From Pseudomonas grandcourensis (GTDB taxonomy: Bacteria > Pseudomonadota > Gammaproteobacteria > Pseudomonadales > Pseudomonadaceae), in assembly GCF_039909015.1 (NCBI RefSeq), contig NZ_CP150919.1, positions 2,828,501-2,892,500 on the forward strand: DNA of 64,000 bases. Reading direction: 5' to 3'. The notes beneath the pieces were generated by a model that was not told the DNA's origin, did no database searches, and worked only from the letters and a program-made list of their open reading frames with translations. This document shows positions 55,283 to 63,708 of this stretch, one piece after another; position 1 is the stretch's first letter, and each line of letters starts with the position of its first letter. A program made the position numbers and the translations under genes.

Positions 55283-56671
55283 TCAGTCGTCCACACTCAT
55301 CAACTGCCGCACCCCATCCCACGCCTCGGCCCGCATCCGCTGCACATCCAGCCCCGGAATCACGCCGTTATCGACCACGACCCGACCACCGACCAGGCTG
55401 TACTTCACCGCAATCGGCTCGCCCGCCACCACGGGCGCCACGGCAATGTCGTGGAAACCGAAGAAACGCGGATGGTCGAGACCGTAGATCACCAGATCCG
55501 CCGCCTGACCGACTTCAAGGGTCCCGACCGCACCCAGCCCCAGCACCTGCGCACCACCCGCCGTGCCCCAGTGAATGACATCTTCGGCGGTGGTGGCCGA
55601 GGCGCCTTGCCCGGCCCGATGAATCAGCCACGCGGTGTTCGCTTCACCGACCATGCTCCCGGACTCGTTGGACGCCACGCCATCCACGCCGAGGGAAATC
55701 GGCACCCCGGCCTCGAACATCTGCGGCACTGGCGCCACGCCGCTACCCAGGCGCGCATTGCTCACCGGGCAGTGGGAAATGCCGGTGCCGGTTTGCGCGA
55801 GCATGCGGATTTCACCGGGTTGCAGGTGCACCGCGTGGGCGAACCAGACGTCCGGGCCTAGCCATTCGTGTTCGGCGACGAACTCCACCGGCAGGCAGTT
55901 GTATTTCTCGCGGCAGAAATTCACGTAGTTCTGCGTCTCCGACAGGTGCGTGTGCAGGCGCAGGCCGAGGCCCCGGGCGGTGTGGGCCAGTTCCCGCAGC
56001 AGCGTCGGCGGCAGGGAAAAGGTTGGCGTGGTCGGCGCGACCACCACCCGGCGCAAGGCGTCAGGGGTGTCCTGGTGGTAACGGGATTTCAGGCGTTCGA
56101 TGTCACCGACCATCTGGTCCAGGGTTTCCGGTTGCAGCGCGGTTTTCGAGAACCCCGGATGGGCGCTGGCCGATTCCAGCGCGCCGCCCCGGCACAGCAC
56201 GAAACGCAGGCCGAATTCCTCGGCCATGTCGAACAGCAGGTCACCGGTCTCGGTGGTGCCGTTGGCATGATAGAGGTAATGGTGATCGGCGCAGGTGGTC
56301 ACCCCCGACAGCAGCAACTCGGCCATGCCCAGTTGTGCGGCGATCCGCGCCAGTTGCGGGGTAAAGCGGTTGAGGCGCGGGTAGGGCACGCTGGCCAGCC
56401 AGCCTTGCAGGTCCTGGTTCAAACCCTCGGGCACGGCTTTGAGCAGGTTCTGGAACAGGTGATGGTGGGTGTTGATCCAGCCCGGATACACCACCGAGTG
56501 GCGCGCGTCGATCACCCGCTCGCCGGGTTGCGCTTCAAGGCCGGCGGCCATTTCGGCGATGCGCCCGTTGACGATGCGGATATCCACGGCGCCGGCCCGG
56601 GCCCGTGGGCCGCGCAGGCCGGTCATGACCGCCAGCGGGTTCTTGATCAGGATGTTTTGCAGTTGAGTCAT
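55283..56671 (-). CDS. 8-oxoguanine deaminase-like amidohydrolase
   Basis: A 462-residue amidohydrolase of the ATZ/TRZ group. Metal and catalytic residues appear in PGWINTHHHLFQ (HxH), LHTHLSETQNY, WFAHAVHLQ and SLGVDGVAS. Length, the TTCADHHYLYHANG segment and gene context resemble the Pseudomonas 8-oxoguanine deaminase (EC 3.5.4.32) that also accepts related purines or triazines. It lies 12 bp after the NCS2 permease stop in the same direction, so the pair probably imports and deaminates a purine. Confidence 0.82.
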   Translation of the reverse strand: MTQLQNILIKNPLAVMTGLRGPRARAGAVDIRIVNGRIAEMAAGLEAQPGERVIDARHSVVYPGWINTHHHLFQNLLKAVPEGLNQDLQGWLASVPYPRLNRFTPQLARIAAQLGMAELLLSGVTTCADHHYLYHANGTTETGDLLFDMAEEFGLRFVLCRGGALESASAHPGFSKTALQPETLDQMVGDIERLKSRYHQDTPDALRRVVVAPTTPTFSLPPTLLRELAHTARGLGLRLHTHLSETQNYVNFCREKYNCLPVEFVAEHEWLGPDVWFAHAVHLQPGEIRMLAQTGTGISHCPVSNARLGSGVAPVPQMFEAGVPISLGVDGVASNESGSMVGEANTAWLIHRAGQGASATTAEDVIHWGTAGGAQVLGLGAVGTLEVGQAADLVIYGLDHPRFFGFHDIAVAPVVAGEPIAVKYSLVGGRVVVDNGVIPGLDVQRMRAEAWDGVRQLMSVDD

Positions 56672-56683
56672 GGTCGGCTCCAG

Positions 56684-58045
56684 TCAGAGGCTGTGGGTGG
56701 CGGATTTGCTGGCGGCGGCATCAGACACGCTGACACCGTTGAGGGTGGCGTTGAGCAACACCGACACCAGGCAGGCGATGACCACGCTGCTGTGCAGGAA
56801 AGGCTGCGACCACTCGGGCAATTGCTTGAACAGGGCAGGGGCCAGCACCGGCACGAGGGCGGCGGCGATGGTGAAGCCGACGATCAGCACGTTGTAGCGA
56901 TTGTGTTCATAGTCGACCTTGGCCAGGGTCTGGATCCCCGCCGCCGCGACCACGCCGAACATGGCGATCCCGGCACCGCCGAGGGCCGCGGTCGGCATCG
57001 AGGCGATGATCGCGCCGGCCTTGGGCACCAGCGCTACCGAGCACATCAGCAGGCCGCTGATGGCGACGACCCAGCGACTGCGTACGCCGGTGAGGATCAC
57101 CAGCCCGACGTTTTCCATGAAGGCAATGAACGGAAACGCCGCGAACATCCCGGCGATGGTGCTGGCCAGGCCATTGGCGCGCAGGCCGTTGATCACCTGT
57201 TTTTCTTCCACCGGTTTGTCGACGATGTCGCCGATGGCCACGAACAGCCCCATGGACTCGACCATCTGCACAATCATCACCACCACCATGGTGGCGATGG
57301 GGATCAGGCTGAAGGTCGGCAGGCCGAAGTAGAACGGGTAGGGCACGGTGAGCCAGGGCGACTCCTGCACGCTGTGAAAGCTGCCCATGCCCAGCCCGTA
57401 GGCCAGCGCCGCACCCACCAGCATTCCCACCAGCACAGCCATGTTGCGCAGCATCGGGCTGCCGTAGCGGTTGACCAGCAGGATGCTGAGCAACACCACC
57501 GCCGCGACAGCCAGGTATGCCGGCGCGCCGAAGTCGCTGGCATGCCGCCCGCCGCCGACCCACTCATAGGCAATCGGAAACAACTGCAAGCCGATCACGG
57601 TGACGATGCAACCGGTGACCACCGGTGGAAAAAAGCGCCGTAATCGACCCACGAACGGCGCCATCAGCATGGTGAAAATCCCCGCGCCGATCACCGCGCC
57701 GCAGACCCCGGTGAAACCGACTTCCGGATTGCTGCCGATGGCGATCACCGGCCCCACGCTGCTGAACGCCACGCCCTGGAGGATCGGCAGGCGCACGCCG
57801 AATTTCCAGAAACCGACGGTTTGCAGCAGGGTGGCGATGCCGGAGCAGAACAGTGTGGTGCTGATCAGCACCACCGTGTCGGCCTGGGACATCTTCAAGG
57901 CGCTGGCGACAATCAACGGCACGGCGATGGCGCCGATGTACGAGACGGCCATGTGCTGCAGGCCGAGGGTGAGCATTTGCCGCACCGGCAGAATCCGGTC
58001 GACGGGGTGGATGGTGGACGTTGCAGGGGTATTGGCTGACGACAT
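56684..58045 (-). CDS. NCS2-family nucleobase permease
   Basis: A 453-residue inner-membrane transporter with about 14 helices, the NCS2/UraA-UapA fold. Visible signatures are QMLTLGLQHMAVSYIGAI near the N-terminus, the QTVGFWKFGVRLP region and the C-terminal VGLVILTGVRSRWVVA. It is likely to import xanthine, uric acid or another oxidised purine. Next to it on the same strand is the 8-oxoguanine deaminase-like gene. Confidence 0.9.
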   Translation of the reverse strand: MSSANTPATSTIHPVDRILPVRQMLTLGLQHMAVSYIGAIAVPLIVASALKMSQADTVVLISTTLFCSGIATLLQTVGFWKFGVRLPILQGVAFSSVGPVIAIGSNPEVGFTGVCGAVIGAGIFTMLMAPFVGRLRRFFPPVVTGCIVTVIGLQLFPIAYEWVGGGRHASDFGAPAYLAVAAVVLLSILLVNRYGSPMLRNMAVLVGMLVGAALAYGLGMGSFHSVQESPWLTVPYPFYFGLPTFSLIPIATMVVVMIVQMVESMGLFVAIGDIVDKPVEEKQVINGLRANGLASTIAGMFAAFPFIAFMENVGLVILTGVRSRWVVAISGLLMCSVALVPKAGAIIASMPTAALGGAGIAMFGVVAAAGIQTLAKVDYEHNRYNVLIVGFTIAAALVPVLAPALFKQLPEWSQPFLHSSVVIACLVSVLLNATLNGVSVSDAAASKSATHSL

Positions 58046-58129
58046 GGGGAATCACCTCTTGCTGTTTTTATGCTGTAGAGAGGGGTATTCGTTCTGATGC
58101 CTGCGGCTTGGAGAGCACTGACAATCCTT

Positions 58130-58218
58130 TGTAGGAGTGAGCCTGCTCGCGATAGCGGTGTGTCAGCTACATCAATGTTGGCTGTCAGGGCCCCATCGCG
58201 AGCAGGCTCGCTCCTACA
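58130..58218. repeat. REPIN between NCS2 permease and GTPase
   Basis: TGTAGGAGTGAGCCTGCTCG at 58130 is mirrored by the arm ending at 58218. The rest of the 247-bp gap holds no gene I could recognise. Confidence 0.9.
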
Positions 58219-58292
58219 GGTTTTGTGTTTTGCCTGATGCATCAGTCATTCGTGTGCCCGGAACCGCCATCCACCGGCTCCGATGCCTTTTT

Positions 58293-59339
58293 TCAGCCTG
58301 CCAGGCAGGCGGCAAAGCCCTGGTTCAGGGCCGCGCGGTCCAGGTCGCGGCCGATGAACACAATCTTGCTGGAGCGCGGTTCGGTGCCCCATGAAGTGGA
58401 CGCCCGGAACTCGACGAGGCTGTGCACCCCTTGCAGGACGTAGCGCTGGTCCTGATCGGCCACCGCCAGCACGCCCTTCATGCGGTACAGGTTGTCGGCC
58501 TGCTCGGTGCGCAACTTCGTGATCCAGCGATGGAAGTCCCCCAGGTTCACCGCGCCCTCCACGGCGATACCCACCGAGGACACGCTCGGGTCGTGCTCAT
58601 GGTCGGGTTCGTCATGGGCGTGGTGATGGTCATCGCCGTGGTGATCGTGCTCGGCGCCGATCTCCATGAGTTTTTGCGTGGACTCGAAGGCACCGATGCC
58701 AAGGATCTTTGACAGATCGATCTCGGCGTAGCTCGAGGTCACCAGATCCGCCGTGGCATTCAGGCCCCGGATCTTGTCGCTCAGGGACGCCACTTCGGCG
58801 GCGCTGACCAGATCGACCTTGTTGATGACGATGCGGTCGGCGCAGACGATCTGATCCACCGCCTGGTTGTCCACGCCATCGAGTTGCAGGTCTTCCAGGT
58901 GCTGGGCGATGTGCTTGGCGTCGACCATGGTGACGATGGCGTCCAGTTCCACTTCATCGGCAATCGGGTCGTTGATGAAGAAGCTCTGGGCCACCGGGTA
59001 CGGGTCGGCCAGGCCGCTGGTTTCGATCAGGATGTGGTCGAGCCGCACGGGCCGCGCCACCAGTTCGCGGACGATGCGCACCAGGTCTTCGCGGACCTCG
59101 GCTGTGCAGCACACGCAGCCGTTGACCATCTCGTAGATTTCTTCGGTTTCGGAACTGAGCACCAGGTCGCCGTCGATGCCGACTTCGCCGAATTCGTTTT
59201 CGATCACGGCGATCTTGCGCCCGTGGTTTTCCTTGAGGATGTAGTTGAGCAGGGTGGTTTTGCCGGCACCGAGGAAGCCTGTGAGGATGGTCACCGGGAT
59301 TTTGGTGTTGGGGGTTGGGGCGTTGAATGGGGTGTTCAT
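58293..59339 (-). CDS. COG0523 (CobW/ZNG1-like) metallochaperone GTPase
   Basis: A 348-residue G3E GTPase: Walker A GFLGAGKTTLLNYI (about 22-34), metal motif CVCC in NGCVCCTAEVRED (about 73-76), switch/Walker B ETSGLADP and guanine motif NKVDL. A His/Asp-rich loop, HDHHGDDHHHAHDEPDHEHD, joins to the C-terminal CobW domain and can bind zinc or a similar metal. Such GTPases deliver metal to client enzymes. Neighbours include several zinc- or metal-dependent amidohydrolases, which are plausible clients. It starts 42 bp downstream of a REPIN. Confidence 0.88.
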   Translation of the reverse strand: MNTPFNAPTPNTKIPVTILTGFLGAGKTTLLNYILKENHGRKIAVIENEFGEVGIDGDLVLSSETEEIYEMVNGCVCCTAEVREDLVRIVRELVARPVRLDHILIETSGLADPYPVAQSFFINDPIADEVELDAIVTMVDAKHIAQHLEDLQLDGVDNQAVDQIVCADRIVINKVDLVSAAEVASLSDKIRGLNATADLVTSSYAEIDLSKILGIGAFESTQKLMEIGAEHDHHGDDHHHAHDEPDHEHDPSVSSVGIAVEGAVNLGDFHRWITKLRTEQADNLYRMKGVLAVADQDQRYVLQGVHSLVEFRASTSWGTEPRSSKIVFIGRDLDRAALNQGFAACLAG

Positions 59340-59380
59340 GTGATGCTCCTTAAAAACTAAATGGTCGGAGTGCTATCAAC

Positions 59381-59470
59381 TGTGGGAGCGAGCTTGCTCG
59401 CGATGAGGCCATATCAGCCGGCATTAATGCTGACTGACCCACCGCTATCGCGAGCAAGCTCGCTCCCACA
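59381..59470. repeat. REPIN overlapping the 3' end of the UbiX-like gene
   Basis: TGTGGGAGCGAGCTTGCTCG at 59381 and the arm ending at 59470 form the doublet. The right arm is read as the last residues of the UbiX-like protein (GSELARDSGG). Confidence 0.9.
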
Positions 59471-60061
59471 GGTTTTGTGTTTGGCTGGAGGGCTGTTGGG
59501 TTCTCCCCAGCGCAACGCTGTCCCGGCGTCGAGGCCGAACAGGTCGAGGACACGGCCGAGGCTGTGGTCGACCATTTGCGCAAGGTCTTGGGGGCGGGCG
59601 TAAAAGGCCGGGACGGGCGGGGCGATGATCCCGCCCATCTCGGTGACGGCGGTCATGTTGCGCAGGTGGGCGAGGGTCAGCGGGGTTTCCCGGGCCATCA
59701 GCACCAGGGTGCGACGTTCCTTGAGGGTGACGTCGGCGGCGCGGCCGATCAGGCCCGATGAGGTGCCCGTGGCGATTTCCGCCAGGGTGCGCATGGAACA
59801 GGGCGCCACCACCATGCCCAGGCACCGGAACGAACCGCTGGCGATCCCGGCGGCCACGTCATCGGCGCGGTGGTAATGGCTGGCCAGCGCGGTGACGTCG
59901 GCCAGTTTGTAGTCGGTTTCGTGGGCCATGGTCAGCAGGGCGGCGCGGCTGATGATCAGATGGCTTTCGATGTCCAGTTCGGCGAGCAATTGCAGCAGGC
60001 GCACGCCGTAGATGAAACCCGACGCACCGCTGATGCCGACCACCATGCGCTGGCGGTTCAT
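59414..60061 (-). CDS. UbiX-family flavin prenyltransferase
   Basis: A 215-residue protein that makes prenylated FMN, the cofactor of UbiD decarboxylases. Hallmarks are VVGISGASGFIYGVRLL at the N-terminus, VVAPCSMRTLAEIATG, RAADVTLKERR, LMARETPLTLAHLRNM and FYARP. It is encoded by an ATGA overlap with the UbiD gene, so cofactor supply and decarboxylase are coupled. The last roughly 17 codons read into a REPIN, an extension not part of the family fold. The frame is open further upstream, but ATG 60061 starts the conserved domain. Confidence 0.93.
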   Translation of the reverse strand: MNRQRMVVGISGASGFIYGVRLLQLLAELDIESHLIISRAALLTMAHETDYKLADVTALASHYHRADDVAAGIASGSFRCLGMVVAPCSMRTLAEIATGTSSGLIGRAADVTLKERRTLVLMARETPLTLAHLRNMTAVTEMGGIIAPPVPAFYARPQDLAQMVDHSLGRVLDLFGLDAGTALRWGEPNSPPAKHKTCGSELARDSGGSVSINAG

Positions 60062-61443
60062 GATTGCAGGCCTGCGAGCAGTTGGCGGGCGCGCTCGACC
60101 ACGTCCTGGTCCAGCTGCGCCTTGATCCCGTCGAAACCCGAACCTCGAGTGGCGTCCAGGCCCATGCGCGAGGTGGTGCCGTTGACCGAGGACGACGGGT
60201 CCAGCGGGCTGCCGGGCAGGCCATCGATGATGAAGATGTCCTGGTGCGGCTGGAAGTGCGTGGCCAGCGCCCACAGCACCTGGCTGTCGTCGCTGATGTC
60301 GATGTCGCTGTCCACCGCGATCACGGTCTTCAGGTACGGGTCCCAGCCGAGCAGGGCGAGCATGATTTGCCGCGCCTCGCCGTCGCGGCTTTGGTCCAGG
60401 GCGACGTAGCAGTGGAAATGGGTGCCGGAATTGGGGTAGTGCACGGCGGTGACGGCGGGGAAGCGTGCCTTGAGCTTCTCGCTCATTTCCGCTTCCCGTG
60501 GCAACCGTGCCAGGGTCAGGTGTTCGGCATAGCGCCCGCCCACCACGTCCACCAGCCAGGCGTCCTTGCGCCGCATCAGGGTGTCGACCCGCAGCACATT
60601 GTTGGTCGAACGATCCGAGGAATAGCCGCTGAACTCACCGAACGGGCCTTCTTCGGCATAGGCCGTCGGATCGATGGCGCCTTCCAGGACAAACTCCGCG
60701 CAGGCCGGCACGCCGATGCCGTAGCGCGGGGTTTTCACCAGCTCCAGCGGCGCGCCGAACAAACCGCCGGCCACCGCGCGCTCATCGCTGCCGAACGGCA
60801 AGCGTGCAGCCGCCGCCAGCATGAACAGCGGGTGTGCGCCGACCACCATGGCCACGCGCAATTCTTCGCCGCGCTCCCGGGCGGTTTGCAGCATGCGCCA
60901 CAGGTGACCGCGTGAATGCAGGCTGGTGGCGAGGGTCTGTCGGGCGTGGCGCATCGAGCGGTGATAGCTCATGTTGGCGATGCCCGTGACCGGGTCTTCG
61001 GCGATGATGATCGCGTTGGTGATGTAGGGGCCGCGATCACTGTCGAAGTGCTTGAGCATCGGCAGCAGTGCGAGGTCCACGGCTTCGCCTTCGAAGATTT
61101 CATCCAGCACCGGGCCGGTTTCCACGTAGCGCGGGGCGATGGGGCTGTTGGCGCGCTTCTGGAAAGTCTCGTGCAATTGCGCCGGGGCAACGCCGAACAT
61201 CCGGGCGATGCGGGTGCGGGAGGCGAACAGGTTGGTGGCCACCGGCGCGCCGAAGTTGCCGACTTTTTCGCAGATCAGCAACGGATCGCGGCCCTGGGTG
61301 GAGAGGGCATCGACCAGGGCGGTGACGTCCTGATCGGCTGAAAGGGATTGCTGGACGGTGAGCACATCGTCCGGATATTGCCGGCGATAGGCGTCTAGAA
61401 AATCGTGAAAATCCTGGGTGTCGCCGAGCGTGGAGAGGGTCAT
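60058..61443 (-). CDS. UbiD-family prenyl-FMN decarboxylase
   Basis: A 461-residue (de)carboxylase. Cofactor-binding and catalytic landmarks are NMSYHRSMRHARQTL (conserved Arg), ELVKTPRYGIGVPACAEFVLEG and EEGPFGEFSGYSS, which supplies the acidic residues used in catalysis, with FHCYVALDQ and GLDAT further on. Substrates of this family are aromatic, heteroaromatic or enoic acids. The flanking amidohydrolases suggest a carboxylated ring intermediate; the exact acid is unknown. It overlaps the UbiX gene by four bases and lies 125 bp after the amidohydrolase pair across a REPIN. Confidence 0.92.
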   Translation of the reverse strand: MTLSTLGDTQDFHDFLDAYRRQYPDDVLTVQQSLSADQDVTALVDALSTQGRDPLLICEKVGNFGAPVATNLFASRTRIARMFGVAPAQLHETFQKRANSPIAPRYVETGPVLDEIFEGEAVDLALLPMLKHFDSDRGPYITNAIIIAEDPVTGIANMSYHRSMRHARQTLATSLHSRGHLWRMLQTARERGEELRVAMVVGAHPLFMLAAAARLPFGSDERAVAGGLFGAPLELVKTPRYGIGVPACAEFVLEGAIDPTAYAEEGPFGEFSGYSSDRSTNNVLRVDTLMRRKDAWLVDVVGGRYAEHLTLARLPREAEMSEKLKARFPAVTAVHYPNSGTHFHCYVALDQSRDGEARQIMLALLGWDPYLKTVIAVDSDIDISDDSQVLWALATHFQPHQDIFIIDGLPGSPLDPSSSVNGTTSRMGLDATRGSGFDGIKAQLDQDVVERARQLLAGLQS

Positions 61444-61456
61444 GGTTTCACCTCGT

Positions 61457-61557
61457 TGTAGGAGCGAGCTTGCTCGCGATGGGCGTCAACGATGACACCG
61501 TGCTGGCTGGAAACCCGCGATGACCTCACGTCCATCGCGAGCAAGCTCGCTCCTACA
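61457..61557. repeat. REPIN between amidohydrolase pair and UbiD
   Basis: TGTAGGAGCGAGCTTGCTCG at 61457 is mirrored by the arm ending at 61557, with a spacer of about 50 bases. Confidence 0.88.
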
Positions 61558-61568
61558 GGTTTGCGGGG

Positions 61569-62474
61569 TTACAGGTAAGTCGTAGTCAGACGAATGTCCG
61601 CCTCGATCAGGTCCTTGGGCGGTGGCGTCGGTTCGATGCCGCACAACCGGGCAATGTTGTTGCCCAGATAGTCCTCAAGGTGATCCTCATCGATGCCCAG
61701 GCCTTGCGGCGCAGGCGAGCACAACACCTCCAGTTCCCGCAGCCACATCCCCGGTTCGTTAGGCGGCGAGTCGGTGCCAAACACGATCTTGTTGCGCGGC
61801 AAATCCTTGGCGAACTCGACGATCCGCGACTGGAAGCACCAACCGGATTCGCAGTACACGTTCGGCGTGTCCATGGCCATCCAGAACGCTTCGAACGAGT
61901 AGTTGCCGCCGGTCTGGATGCCGAAGTGGCCGATGATGAAATTGACCATCGGGAACTCGCGGATGATCGGGTAGAACATCGTCGGGATGGTGTATGGACC
62001 GTCCCCGGTGTGGATCAGCACCACGATGTTGTACTTGGCGCAGACCTTCATCGCCGGGCGCAACCAGTCCAGCGCCCGGTCCGGGCGGTAGCCGTGCATG
62101 TTGGCGTGCAACTTGAGCATCTTGAAGCCGTATTCCTTGATGTGGAATTCCAGCTCCGCCGCGCCGTTTTCCGGTCCCCAGCGCGGGTTGAAGTTGAAGT
62201 TGCCGATGAAACGGTCCGGGTATTTCACGCACAACTCGGCGACGTAGGACATGTAGTCACGCACACCCTCACGGCCCCGGCGGTTGCCGTCGCGATAGCC
62301 GGTGTTGCCCGGTGGCGGCTGGATGAAGCCCATGTCGATGCGGCGCGGCTTGCCGTTGATCATGTACGGGCCGTCCATCAGCTTGAGCATGCGCTCGCCG
62401 GTGAAGGGTTCGCCGGTGTGGCGCCAGGCCTCGTCGACCAGGTTGGTGGGGTGCAGATGGGTATCGATAATCAT
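61569..62474 (-). CDS. ACMSD-type amidohydrolase A (HxH present)
   Basis: A 301-residue TIM-barrel amidohydrolase of the ACMSD/LigW group (Amidohydro_2). Metal ligands are complete: HLH in MIIDTHLHPTN, His in VVLIHTGDGPY, His in FIIGHFGIQ and Asp in IVFGTDSPPNEP. Family members decarboxylate or hydrolyse ring compounds such as aminocarboxymuconate semialdehyde and gamma-resorcylate. It is four bases after the stop of its paralogue, so the two are cotranscribed, and likely works with the adjacent UbiX/UbiD pair. Specific substrate unknown. Confidence 0.88.
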   Translation of the reverse strand: MIIDTHLHPTNLVDEAWRHTGEPFTGERMLKLMDGPYMINGKPRRIDMGFIQPPPGNTGYRDGNRRGREGVRDYMSYVAELCVKYPDRFIGNFNFNPRWGPENGAAELEFHIKEYGFKMLKLHANMHGYRPDRALDWLRPAMKVCAKYNIVVLIHTGDGPYTIPTMFYPIIREFPMVNFIIGHFGIQTGGNYSFEAFWMAMDTPNVYCESGWCFQSRIVEFAKDLPRNKIVFGTDSPPNEPGMWLRELEVLCSPAPQGLGIDEDHLEDYLGNNIARLCGIEPTPPPKDLIEADIRLTTTYL

Positions 62475-62478
62475 CGGT

Positions 62479-63408
62479 TCAGCTCCTGGCCAGTTGCGTG
62501 GTGACGGGGCGCTTTAGCTGCGCCTCTGCTTCGCAAACGGTGCGTGGCGGCGGGGTCGGTTCGAGGCCGATCATCCGGGCGGTGTTGTTGCCCAGGTATT
62601 CTTCGAGGGTGTCCTCGTCGAGGTTCAGGCCCTGCGGCGGCTCGTGGCACAGCACCTCCAGCAGGCGCAGCCACATGCCCGGTTCGTTCGGCGGGGTGTC
62701 GGTACCGAAGAGGATCTTGTGGGTCGGCAGGACCTTGGCGAACTCGACGATCCGCGATTGCAGGCACCAGCCCGACTCGCAGTAGACGTTGGGCAACTCC
62801 ATCGCCCATTGCATCGGTTCGAACACATAGACGCCGCCGGTCTGCACACCGAAGTGGGCCATGATGAAATTGACGTTGGGGAATTCCTTGATCATCGGCA
62901 CCCATTCCGACGGGATGCTGTAGGGCCCGTCGCCGGTGTGCAGCTTGACCGGGATGCCCAGCTCGGCGCATTTCTCGAAGGCCGGGCGCACCCAGTCCAA
63001 GGCGCGGTCCGGACGGTAGGCGTGCATGTTGGCCTGCATCTGTACCATCTTGAAACCGTGTTCCTTGACGTAGCGCTCGATCGCTTCGACGCCGTTCTCC
63101 ACGCCGCAGCGTGGGTTGTAGACGAAGCAGCCGATGAAACGGTCCGGGTAGGTCTGGACCATTTTCAGGGTGTAGGCCATGTAGGCGTCGATGGACTCGC
63201 GACCGGTCAGGTCGCCGTCGGTCCAGGTGTAGATGGTGTTGCCCTGGGGTGGCTGGATGAAAGCTTTGTCGATGCGGCGAGGTTTGCCGTTGACCATGTA
63301 CGGGCCATCCATCATCTCCAGCAGACGCTCGCCGGTGAACGGGTCACCGTCATGCCTCCAGGCGAGGTCCACCAGATCGGTGGGATAGCAGCTGATATCG
63401 ATGATCAT
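62479..63408 (-). CDS. ACMSD-type amidohydrolase B (HxH lost)
   Basis: A 309-residue close paralogue of the preceding enzyme; long blocks are the same or nearly so (RPDRALDW, HTGDGPY, NVYCESGWC, SRIVEFAK, PPNEPGMWLR). The N-terminal HxH is replaced: the start reads MIIDISCYPTD where the paralogue has MIIDTHLHPTN. The His in KLHTGDGPY, His in IMAHFGVQ and Asp in LFGTDTPPNEP are kept. It may use another metal arrangement, be a structural partner, or bind without catalysis. Start ATG 63408 is preferred over 63462 because it aligns with the paralogue's start. Confidence 0.86.
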   Translation of the reverse strand: MIIDISCYPTDLVDLAWRHDGDPFTGERLLEMMDGPYMVNGKPRRIDKAFIQPPQGNTIYTWTDGDLTGRESIDAYMAYTLKMVQTYPDRFIGCFVYNPRCGVENGVEAIERYVKEHGFKMVQMQANMHAYRPDRALDWVRPAFEKCAELGIPVKLHTGDGPYSIPSEWVPMIKEFPNVNFIMAHFGVQTGGVYVFEPMQWAMELPNVYCESGWCLQSRIVEFAKVLPTHKILFGTDTPPNEPGMWLRLLEVLCHEPPQGLNLDEDTLEEYLGNNTARMIGLEPTPPPRTVCEAEAQLKRPVTTQLARS

Positions 63409-63631
63409 TGAAGTCGATCTCCTGATAGCGGGGAAGGGAACCTTGCGGTTCACAGCAGCCACGTCCCGGGCAATCGGCCATTTCTATGCGCAAAGAATCA
63501 CGCATTCCCTCGCCTGGTCGCATCCGGCTCGGGACGCTGGCTGCTTGGGGGGAAGTATTGGAAGGGGGTGTCGGGTTCGTACAATATTAATTGGGCGAGG
63601 GGTTGATATGTGTTCGATATGGGGATGGCAG

Positions 63632-63708
63632 GATCAAAAGATCGCAGCCTTCGGCAGCTCCAACAGGAGACGAGCGTAGGAGCTGCCGAAGGCTGCGATC
63701 TTTTGATC
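63632..63708. repeat. 30-bp perfect inverted repeat (second REP family)
   Basis: The left arm 63632-63661 (GATCAAAAGATCGCAGCCTT...) and right arm 63679-63708 are exact reverse complements with a 17-base loop. This is a different Pseudomonas repeat family from the GAGCGAGC elements. The last base is the first base of the LysR-type gene's stop anticodon triplet, so the repeat abuts that gene and may serve as its terminator. The remaining part of the gap 63409-63631 shows no gene. Confidence 0.85.

Noticed and set aside
55868..57643. 591-codon open frame on the plus strand opposite the deaminase and NCS2 permease
   Set aside because: Low-complexity His/Gln/Asp-rich shadow of two well-supported genes.
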